Assembly (NCBI GenBank): GCA_964023275.1
Contig: OZ029919.1
Coordinates: 13,204,254-13,268,253, forward strand
Origin: Norana najaformis
Taxonomy: Eukaryota; Annelida; Clitellata; Crassiclitellata; Hormogastridae
Length of the DNA stretch: 64,000 nucleotides
Reading direction: 5' to 3'
This document shows, one piece after another, positions 47,301-59,200 of the stretch. The position numbers and the translations under genes were made by a program. The notes under the pieces were generated by a model. The model was not told the DNA's origin. It worked only from the letters and a program-made list of their open reading frames with translations, and did no database searches. Position 1 is the stretch's first letter. Each line of letters opens with the position of its first letter.

Positions 47301-50300
47301 ACTCGTTTGTAGTTGGATCTTTTATTGATCACTGCTGAGTCATCGGTGGCCTTCATGACGCAATAATGAGATACGAGAGTAAATCGGACGATATAGTCTA
47401 TAGAACCAACTTGCCTTACGGTGTTTATGAATGTATATTATAGGCCTTATAGCGTTTATAAATGTATAGTATAGGCGGCGGCCTACCGATAAGCCTGATC
47501 TGGAGATGACGTGGTGCATAGTTTGAGTGACGTCGGCCGCATGTATCATGTTGTGGTAGGGATTGGCATATTTGCTGTAGCCTTGTTCCAACCGCGCGAG
47601 TAAACAGTCTAAGGTCTGTGTGATCATCTGCAAAACACAAAGCCCAAAGCTAATAACAGCTTCACGTCCGTCGATAGACAGCATACCTTGATGACTGGCT
47701 GGCTGGAGGGATGGAGGGAGGGATGGAGGGATGGAGGGAGGAATGGAGGGATGGAAGGAGGAATGGATGGATGGATGGATGGAAGGAGAGATGGAGGGAT
47801 GACTGCTGGACAACTGACTACTGTCTCGGTGGTTCACTTGTTGGCTGGCTTTACGAATGAATGAATGAATGAATGAATGAACGAACGACTGTTAGACTGT
47901 CAGACCATTGGTCGACCGTTGGTCGGTCAGTCATTGAAGACAGTCAGTCAGTTTGCCCGTGGAGTGAGATCATTAGTAGAGCCTGAGTGCCAACACCACA
48001 GAAGCTCCAATGAGTACATTTTCATCTAATTCTGACTCCAGCTAATTAGAAACAGCTCGCTGCTCATTAAACAAATCTGTGAATTGATGGGTACTGTAAG
48101 TATGTAAGTAAGCAAGCAGTGCTTTAATTTCAATCTCATGTAACATCAGATGTACTGAAGAGGGATAAAGGGTGTGTGTGTGTGTCTGCGTGGGTGCGTT
48201 GCTTCGTGAAGTAGGCCTACTGCTTTCTCAAAGGAAACTATTATCCTGAGGTTGACAGGTTACGAACGAGTGTTACCGGCTTTACAATTGAAATGACTCA
48301 TGTAAAACAAAAGGAAATGACTGAAGTTGCGGTTCAAGGTTGATCCGCAGAAATCACGAGGCTCCCAGCTTAACGATTAGACATGGCTGCCTATAGCTTT
48401 TAAAGCCAATATGTTGACAATTTATAATTAAAAAGTTGACCATTAAAGTGTAATGTATGCGTAAACAATTGATGGTTAAACTAGACGGGGTCAAGCCCAA
48501 CATCCTGGACTTTTTGTTCGACACTGGAGAGTTGTACTTACATCACATCTGGGGATATGAACATTCCCAAGATTACGTTACGTGATTACATAACACCTGG
48601 AGCTATGAAGATTCCCGAGACGCCCTGCAAATCCAGACTTGCAGCCCTTTGTTCTTTGTGGATGATGCTGTGGGAGTTCATAGAACTGAAGGACTGTACG
48701 CATTGAATGAGGCATCTGTTGCAAGGTTATACTGAGCTGCACCAAACAAAACACTAAACTGAAACATCTGTATGTTACTCTCACCAGTCCCTTGGAACTT
48801 CGTCATACATCTGTGCATTTTCCACTCCAGAATGTGGACACGATTATAGTTAGTGGAACTAAATTTTAACGGTGGGATGGTGAAAAGGGTAAAACCGACC
48901 CCATGTAATTTTTTCATTATCGATGGGAGTTAGCTTTTGGCTTAGGGTGAACTCACGCATCGCTGCTATACCCAACCTCGGTTAATGTGAAGCCTGACAA
49001 TTTAAGTGTGACCTTGAACTTGTTGATGAGATCGTAGCGCTGAAGCAGGTCGTATCCGATGTATCTCAGGGCGTGTCCCTCCGACCCTTCGTCGAGAGCA
49101 AAGACATCGAAAGACCATGCGTCTGTGCTCTACAAACCAAGACCAACGGAGTTACATTAACAATTATTTAATATAATTTAACTAAAAGTTATTTAACATA
49201 TTCATTTCAACGTTATATGTAATTTAAGCAGTGCTTTTTTCAGACGGAATGCTCCGGAACGGCGTTCCGGCACCTTTTTTCGGCTAATAAAAAATAATTT
49301 AGTTTTAAATAAAAGAATTGTGTTACTAAGTTATTTTAATTATGTAATATAACGTAACTTTTTAAATTCAATTTCAGTGTTTACAACTTTACACTGTTTT
49401 CAGTGTTCATTGATTGATAAAAATAATGAAATTTTAGCACAAAATTCCATAATTGTTCAGTTCCGGAACCTTTTTGTCTAGAAAAAAGCACCAAATTTAA
49501 GCAAAAATTATTTGATACTGTCATTGGAAAGTTATACGCGTCCTGGATGCTTTACAAGGTCTTTTTCAGTCACAAACAGCGCAGAAGCCGTTAATAAATC
49601 CACAAGAGTTGTTGTACATGAACAATTATAGGCGGTGAGACGAATAACCAGAATCTGCCACTGAAAGCGAACGGCCAGTGAGCGATGCATTCTATGAAGT
49701 GACTGAGCTCAGTTGATTAAATACTTGTACGAGGAAACGTTAAGGCAACATGGCAAATGTCATCGCACCAGTCCGCCAACTATGTATGTATGTATGCATG
49801 TATGTGTGTATGTATGTAAGTACGTACATGATTAGGCTGCGTACGTACATACGTACGCACGTATGTATGTATGCATGCATGTATATATGTATGTATGTAT
49901 GTATGTATGTAAGGGCGCCACCCCATTTAGGTCCCTGTGTACGAATACAAATCCCTGAAATATGGTTACGGTTGATATGCCACCCGGCATCCTCTAGCAT
50001 AGACGATGTGACGTGCGGTTTTATCGAAGCAGGTGACCGGGAGAGTGTAAGTTAAAGTAATCGCTCATGCGCTAGAAATAGAAGAATTTATTAGACGCCT
50101 GTATCAACATGAGTGCTCAGAGGGGGCGTGGCTCTTGCGTTGAGGGATCTTTCGGCTGAAAAGCAAACGCGACAACAGTAATTCAACACAACAAGCGGAC
50201 AGCGTTTTCATTCAGATTACATGACTTGCATTGAGCCAAAGAGCCAAAGCTTAAACCAAGGGTTTAGTCCTCCACTGCGTCATCCAGTTTGGGTCTAATA

Positions 50301-53300
50301 TAAGCGAATACTAGTAAATCATCAGGAAAGACGGCTTATCAGTCGCTATCTTGCCTGACTGGCAGGGGATGAATTGAGGCGTCACATTATGTTCCAACGG
50401 CCATCTATTTATGGCCACCCATACACAGCTCCGACATAGATGGCACTACACAAGACAGCAAGCGATGCTGATTCAACAGAATGAATGAGCAGAAATGCGC
50501 CGCCGATGGCATCACCTGCAGAAACAGCGCTTACAACTTGCAACCCACGCCGTACTCTCTGTCATCACAAGGCGTAAAATTAAATATCATAGTCGAGCAT
50601 TTGCAGTTGTACACGATAAACCAGGTCGCTGCGTATGATTAGGCTGCGTATAAATAGTCTGCGTATGATTAGGCTGCGTATGATTAGTCTGCGTATGATT
50701 AGGCTGCGTATGATTAGGCTGCGTATGATTAGGCTGCGTATAAATAGTCTGCGTATGATTAGGCTGTGTATGATTAGGCTGCGTATGATTACGCTGCGTG
50801 TGATTACGCTGCGCTTGCTGGCTATTGAGCTGATCTTACACATACTAATGACTCAGTCACTTAACTTATCGCTCATTTGTGTCTCGTCTCTGAAACGCTC
50901 AATCGCTGAGACTCAGCATCTCTCATCTGCACCCAAACACATTGATGGAAATTGTTCTTATTTGTTACATGGCTGCTCAGTGATCGACCGACCGACAGAT
51001 CACCGACAGACCGAACAAGCGACCGACAGACCGAACAAGCGACCGACAGACCGAACAAGCGACCGACAGACCGAACAAACGACCGACAGACCGAACAAGC
51101 GACCGACAGACCGAACAAGCGACCGACAGACCGAACAAGCGACCGACAGACCGAACAAACGACCGACAGACCGAACAAGCGACCGACAGACCGAACAAGC
51201 GACCGACAGACCGAACAAGCGACCGACAGACCGAACAAGCGACCGACAGACCGAACAAACGACCGACAGACCGAACAAGCGACCGACAGACCGAACAAGC
51301 GACCGACAGACCGAACAAGCGACCGATAGACCGAACAAACGACCGACAGACCGAACAAGCGACCGACAGACCGAACAAGCGACCGACAGACCGAACAAGC
51401 GACCGACAGACCGAACAAAGCGACCGACAGACCGAACAAGCGACCGACAGACCGAACAAACGACCGACAGACCGAACAAGCGACCGACAGACCGAACAAG
51501 CGACCGACAGACCGAACAAGCGACCGACAGACCGAACAAGCGACCGACAGACCGACCAAGCGAGCGACAACTGAAGGAGACTTCCACAGAGTCTGTGTCG
51601 ATGATTATTCAAAGTGTTATTTTGTCAAGGGGTCCATAGGTCAGCTGGCCAGTCCGTCGGTCGGTCGGTCGGTCGGTCGGTCGGTCAGCTGCGACTATTT
51701 AAGCATCATATAAGATGAAAGAAATGAACTGATGAAACCCTTGTCCTCGATTGCCGTACAACAACGAAGTTACCTGATCTAAGACATCCATCATCATCAT
51801 GTATGCAAGGGGATGCAGCAGCAGCATCATTAACAACATCACCGTCATCACTCATATGGTCAAGTATGTGACAGACACGATGAAAATTAGAAAATGATAC
51901 GAAAGCGGCGGCATTTCCTGTATGCGAACCACAACACATCGTCCGGGACCTTGGTGTAGACTATTCTATATGTGGTTGACTATGCCAGCTCTTTCTGAAG
52001 CTCTGGCCCAGTTTAGGGTCATGCGACGAAATCTATCGTCTGACATCTCAGCTGAGATCCCCTTCAATTGTGTCATCTTGACTTGTTTGAGCTGCTGTGG
52101 CGCTGTCTTCGCAAGACCTGTCGAAAGTCTAGTTGCGTGTACAGTCTCTACTCAACTGTGGACCTGCTAAGTGGCAGCAGAGAGCCAGATTACAGCGCCT
52201 TCGACAGTCGCTATATAAATGTCTGGATACATACTTACATACAAATGTTCAAAAACTTACACCAACGTCGTCGTCGTCATCATCATCGTGATCATCACTT
52301 ATAGCAGCCACATAAAGAGGCACCAGGAATTATTCGAAAATACAAGATGAGATTCCGAACGAACCAATTTAAGAGCTAAGTGTTTGCGCCGCATCAGTTG
52401 AGTAAGAGAGGACGTCCAAAGTTCCATAGGAAATACAAAGTCAGGCGGCATATCAATGCAGAGCCAAAGATCAGTCTGCGATAGCAGTCGGTTACAAAAC
52501 CTTAGATGAGTAGGTGGAATAATTACAAAAGGCGGAGAATAACCGGCGAAAGCTGTTGGCAGTATGTTGGAAACAATGACAAAAGGGATAGTAATGACCT
52601 GAAGCCTCTCAGATGATGCATTTCACTCATTAAACTTCATAGAAAAGTGTATTTGAACTCGGCTAGTCATCAGTAGATCCGGTCTTCTTGTAGCTCTACA
52701 TGACCTGTACATAGCTAAGGCGCTTCCTTGTGAAGCCTGAACCCACCTTCAGTAAAGTCGCGATCTTTGCAGGAACGTGTCGACCAACGTAACTTGACAC
52801 TCGACGGTAAATCCTACATTTGCACAAAGGTAAAGAAGATTCGCTGAAGACGGCCATGACTTATCCGTTGAGTCAGGCGACTTCAGGCAGGCATACCTAG
52901 GCCTACGCCTATTAAATCAGTCGTTATGCATGACCTGACCCTTGATTTTTAATAGCATAGGTTAATTGTGCAGAAGGATGCAGTTGAATTCTATTTACGG
53001 CCAATAATTTGTAAAATTTCGAGCTAACATGAAGCATGATATCGCGTTATTATACTTTTAAAATTTTAAGACAAGGTTTAACACTACATGCAAATGAGGA
53101 ATTAGTATTTGGTTCAATAGAATTTCAACTCGAAATTTAGCAGTTTAACAGGAGTTGGAGTTTTGATGCAGACCTTTGCTCATTATAGTCTCTCTATATA
53201 TTTAGGTACACACATAATGATTTCTGTAAGAATTGAGATTTTGAAGAGGTCATCTGTGGCTTCTATACAGCACCGTCAAAAATTGTAAATCTCTTAAACA

Positions 53301-56129
53301 ACATGGCCAGTGGATACGCGTCTATGCAGCTGCCCTATACAACTGAGCTGTCAAGAGGCTAATAACAAGCGCTATATAAATGTTCAGACACACGAGCACA
53401 CACACACACGCTCATACCGATCGACGAGGATTCCGGCTCTGATTGCGTTGGCTACGCTGCGGAATTTCGGTTTGTCATTGACTCGTCGTTTGATGGCGCT
53501 GTGGTTTGACCTTGTAAAGGTCATCGCCAGCCATTCGCGTACTTCGTTCGGAACAGCTTCAGTCTCAACGCGATTCAGTTCCTCTTCCTCGTCGTCGTCG
53601 TCATCTACGTTACTTCTGCCATTATAATAAGTTGAAATGCATGGAAAGTATTAACGCCTCTAAACGCTGAATAAACGCTGTTTGATTAAAATTCTGCTCT
53701 GATACATACTTGCTTACTCTAGCTGGGAGGTCGGTGTCCGGCTAAGGTGCGGACTGTGTAAGAAAGAGACAGCGGGAGGAACGAATGACTGGAAACCCAT
53801 TGGCTTAACACACATTTCAGACAGCAGGCGATCGAATAATTCTAAAGCGAATGAAGGGATAGATATTTCTTGAACTGTAATGTGACTCGTGAATGAACCG
53901 AGCAACACTTTGTAAGTCACACTAACGATGGTTAGTCACACTAATTATGATTAAGGTGATTCTGTGCAGTTTGGGTAGAAAAAGCTCCCATATTATGCGT
54001 CTGGATTTGGCCTTGCACCGGTTTTATATGCAGCCACCGGTTTTATATGTAGCAACAGAGGCATAGCACTAGAATGTACAGGTTGTGCAAAGCACAATGG
54101 CCCACAAGGCCAGGGGCTGCCTGGGCCCCCAAAGGGCCAAGGCCCTTTTGCTCAATATCGTAAAGCAAAATATTAGCCAAGATTCAGTTTGCACAAGGGC
54201 CCTCGGAATGCTAGCTACGCCACCGAGTAGCAATGTCTAATGAGATATGGATGGTCGTTATCTAAGTGACGCTATAGAACTGACTAGACTGGAAGGACAA
54301 AAAGAAAATAATTTAGTACCAAATAGTGCCTTGTATAACGAGTACTTTGCGCAGCTGGAATTCGCTGCGGAAGGCAAACTGTACGTTGCCTACCGCTCTG
54401 AAACTGATTTTAGTCAATAATGTCCTATACTATAATATAATATCCAAGCAGTTTCAATAAGGTTGACTTGGAAATAATGTTGCGCCAACCACAAATGCAG
54501 CCCTACATAAAGGCTTCCTGCTTTCACCTCCTTTGCCTAAATTCTCATCAAGCAGTTTCTGCTGTAGATCTATATATGCGCCTGCTTTACCCTGTCTAGG
54601 CTGACGAAACGACGACTGAGAAACAAATCTTTGCGATTTGAGTATGAGTTAATCGCCTCTTTGATTTAGATTTTTTGCAAGTTGATGGTTGCATATGCCG
54701 ACAGATTGTATGACTACGATAAGTTTGTGTGACCTGATTTCTTCGGCGAAAGCCGAGTCAAGGAGGCGAATGACGTATTCAAGATTCTTAATGACGTCAT
54801 CTTTCTCCAGGTCATTTCGGTTCAGCTTGGCCAACAGATGTCGCAACCTACACAATACAAGTAAGTGAGTAAGTAAATTGGCATACAAATTACGGCCAGC
54901 GATTGCTAATGTCCTTGATGTGCAATGGAGAATATAAAAATTCGGTATCCAGACATCTCCGCGGGATATTTCCCTCTGGTCATTGCTCCAGGGCAATTCC
55001 TCTGCCTGTTTTTCCAAGACATTTTGGGTCGGCATAGTTCCTCTTGTCATGCGCGTGGCCTTTATAAACACGAGAAGACTATATTTCTTATAATAATTGT
55101 ATTGCTTAATTAGTAGAAAGACTGCAAAAAAATGAGTCTTAATAGCAAGTACAAGACTAATTCCAGACTTAGTGGTTCGGTTCATTAATTACGTGTTAGT
55201 TTTTTTTAGCAGTTTTTCATCTTTCTTGTTGTCTACAACCTTAAAGTATCACATTAGTTCACAGCTGCAAATGATGCGCTACATCCTGCAAATAATCCAG
55301 ATTCGACTGTTGCTCAAAATCGTAAACAATGTTCAGAATTCGCTCATTACAGTCTCTATAATTTTTTCGCTGCACAACATGACTACCAATCTGCTGGTCC
55401 AGAATGCTATTATTAAAATTGTTCTCGCTCGAGAATTGTCGGCAAACGCCCGGAATTTCGATGCTGTCCAGTTATGGCCGCCTGTAGTTTCCCATGTGAT
55501 TAAACTGTTCGTTTTAATTATAATTTCGAAAATCAAAGACGGTGCGTCTTTATCCTAGTTAACGCAACGCTACGAATCGAAAAGTCAACGGTTCGAAGCC
55601 CGATTATTCAGAACTACGAAAGATTATTTTTATTATTATAAAGGTTTTTAGCGCACGCTGACTCACGCGATGTGCCTCTGACATGGATTTCTCCTAACAT
55701 CCTACCTTTTGCTTCGTCCAATCTAGCTGTAAAAATTCCCACGGTTCTTGTAGAAATAGCTAAGCACACTTCTCGCTTAACCGAGACAACAAAGGTCTGC
55801 CACTAGAATCAAATTTAGAACATAAATGTCTACTTATCTGCAACACACGACCACTGTCATGCAACCTGAAGTATGTGTTCGGTGCTTGATGTCTCAGACA
55901 CCCTCAATTTTCATCTTGGTATCGTACCCTCTGGCTGGAAGACTCGCGTGCGCCACTAACTTTATTATTACTAGGCAGGTGCTTCATCGGCTGCTAATGT
56001 CATTAGGCGCCAAAAAGACGCAGTGTAACTCCTCGTGTACGCAGCTCCGGTCTATTCACCTCGACGCGAGGGTCTTAGATCATCTACCACATAAAGATGC
56101 ATGTCTCCGAAGATGGATTAGTCGGCATT

Positions 56130-56208
<79 letters not shown>

Positions 56209-59200
56209 TAATAGTAGTATAGTAGTAGTAATAATAATAATAGTAGTAGTAGTAGTAATAATAATGATAATAATAATAATAATAATAATATTAATAATAT
56301 AATAGTCAACCTACGGGTCTCTCTAGAACAGACGGCAAGAGACCGGATGGCCTTACCCTGATTCCTTGGCGTTCGGGGCGCAGCCTCCTATGGGATGTCA
56401 CCGTGATTGACACGCTTGCACATTCTTACTTACAGGCAACCTCTGTTACAGCAGGAGGCGCAGCTGAATTGGCGGCTGATAGAAAAACTTTGAAATATGA
56501 CCATCTCACTAATGCATACCACTTTGTCCCTCTGGCCTTTGAGACTTTAGGCCCTATCAATGGTTTGGGTATGACCTTTCTCACAGGCTTGGGGCGTATA
56601 TTGTCCCTCATATCCGGAGATGGTAGAGAAACAGGTTACCTTTTTCAACGTTTGTCTATAACATTACAGCGTTTCAATGCAGTCGCCTTCCACGGTGCAT
56701 TTGTGGTGCCGAATCCAGACGAGGATTAGCCGTTCCAGAATCCCTCTCTGTCTTTTTCTCCGGAAAATTTTGAACAACCAAGGGATTATACTTACCTTGG
56801 TAAAAAATATTAATAATAATAATAACTGGACTAACTTTTTCACCACCTGAAGGATTATACCTACCTCAGGTAAAAATAAAAAAAATAATAATAGTAATAA
56901 TAATAATAATAAGAGCCAGCGAGTCTTGTCAGGTCAGACGGGAAGCGTCCTGATGGGGCCGCTCTGATCCCGTGGGAGAGCGGAAAATGCCTGGCCTGGG
57001 ACGCCACTGTCATCGATACCTTGGCAGAATCCTATCTTACCAAGGCTGCCCAGATTGCGGGGACTGCCGCTGAGATAGCGGCCGAAAGAAAAACAGCTAA
57101 ATATTCTGCCATTTTACCCCCATACTGCTTTGTGCTCTTGACCTTCGAAACTCTCGGTCCAATAATAACAGCCTTGGCCATCGCCTTGCTCTTATTATTT
57201 TCTCTACCAACGTTTATCGATGGCCATCCAGCGTTTCAACGCAATCACTTTTTTCACAGCACTTTTGACACCGAGCACGACATCACAGATCACTTGTCAT
57301 CCTAGAACAACGCAATCCCTAATTTCTAAAATCCTGAGGGATCATAAGTACTTCAGGTAAAAATAATAATAATTATTATTGTTATGACGACGACGATGAT
57401 AATAATAATAATAATAACACTAATATTAATGAGTGGGCAGGTAGCTGAACTGAGACGAGATGGTTTCTTGCCTGAGTGAGCAGAGGTGCGGTACCAAAGT
57501 ATTGTCGACCGATGACAGCCTTTCCATGCCATCCAGTTCACGAGAAGTCGTCGTTCCAGGTGGAGCTGCCTTCTCACACTCTTTCTCGTCGTTGTACCAG
57601 CCCACTGACGGCGTCCTCCTGGTAGAGACGCCTCGAGGGCTCCTACCAGCGGCAGCCGCAGAGCGGGATCCGGTGGAGTTTGACCAAGGACGAGTCACTG
57701 GACAGACGGTGAAACCTGTTGTGGCGCTGTCTTCCCCGCCTATCGGGTCATCTGATTTGGTCTTCTTAAGCAGCGTCATGGAACCAGTCCCTGCATTTGT
57801 ACAACACACATGTAATATTATTCATCTGTATGTAAACTATGTGTACATTTATAGGTTATATATGCATATGTACTATAAGAAGAAGTCATTGAGAACAACG
57901 AGAGATGATAACTTAATTTCTGTGGATGATGTAGATCTCATAGATGGACTTTGTGGAGCATTGCAGAAAGGCATCCGTTTATTGCACAGGGCAGAGAAGG
58001 ATTCCAAGTTAAAGATGAATCTAGTAAAGACAAAATCATTGGTCACGGGAATAGAAAACACAGAGAACATGAAACATAACAAGAAACCAAAATAATTATA
58101 GAACCCGTAAAACTGTGTCCGTCTATGAAGCTTCACAACATGGAAGTGCGACTGGACAAATGACACACTGAGATCGGTAGCAAAATCAAAGACTGTGTGG
58201 CAAAGTGAAAGAATAAGGTAAGCAACTGAGTTGAACATAATTGAGAAACTGCGTCTTCGGCGAGCCTTTGTATGCCTGTGAAAGTGGACATTAAAGAACG
58301 TTAACAATGCAAAGATATAGGTGTTTGAACGTAGGCTACTACTATAGAAAGATACTATATCTAAACACAGAAAATGACGAACATCCAAATAAGGAGAAGG
58401 TTGAATATAACAGATGTTCGACTTAAAAATCAGATTGAATCTAGATCTCTTTGTTCAGACATGTTCCGGACGAATAACGACAGTTTCGTATTATTATTGA
58501 AGGGAAAACCAGTCGAGGAAGACCTGGCAGAGAATGGCTCAACGACATAGATGTCTAACGAATGCCAAAGAAATGTCCACAATTTGACACTTGCAGCGCG
58601 GGACAGAGAAGTGTGAAGGGAAACTATTAAAATTTAATAGTTCTCTGTCTCGTTTCATGTACAGTGAACACCTACAGACTTTCACTTCATTAATACAGAT
58701 GATGATGATGATATGATGACGACTACTGTAAAACGAATTTCACATCCAATCAGATCTAAGATCTGAAAGCGTCTTAAGTAATAACAACACTAAAGGCGCT
58801 GATCAAGAGCAAGAATTAAGATGCAAAGAATGAAACTTGTAGCTGAGAAAGTGTGACCGAATTTTATATCCGATATAAATCTGATTTCCATTCGACTGGA
58901 GCCGACTTTTATCCCAGCCTCAGAGCGACTTTGGAGAAGATTTCTCACGAAATTGTCTTGCTATTGCGCACAAAAGGCCAGTTGACAGCAAATAGGTCGC
59001 GTTGTGATTGATGGCAGTTATCGCTAAGGCGCTGAAAACGCAAGTGGATTGATTGCGGAAATCGGGTCGGAGGGTATGGGTTGTTAACGACGGTAATTAC
59101 GATGACTAGCGCGTGATGATAACGGCGATGATTGCGTTACTCAGATATGCTGCTGAAAGGTCAAAGGTCATTTAGATCGGCCATCTTACCTAAAGAAATA

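Noticed and set aside
50983..51560. CRISPR-like array
   Set aside because: The repeats are contiguous with no unique spacers and the DNA is eukaryotic.
50635..51639. 334-codon ORF rich in TDRPNKRP repeats, and long minus-strand ORFs
   Set aside because: It lies over the 20-bp satellite, which has no stop in any frame on either strand. Similar-length ORFs appear in several frames at once.
52680..52725. Minus-strand ATGTACAGG near 52710 as the missing PDE1 MYRR exon
   Set aside because: After M-Y-R the sequence departs from PDE1 and no suitable donor keeps the required 3n+1 length.
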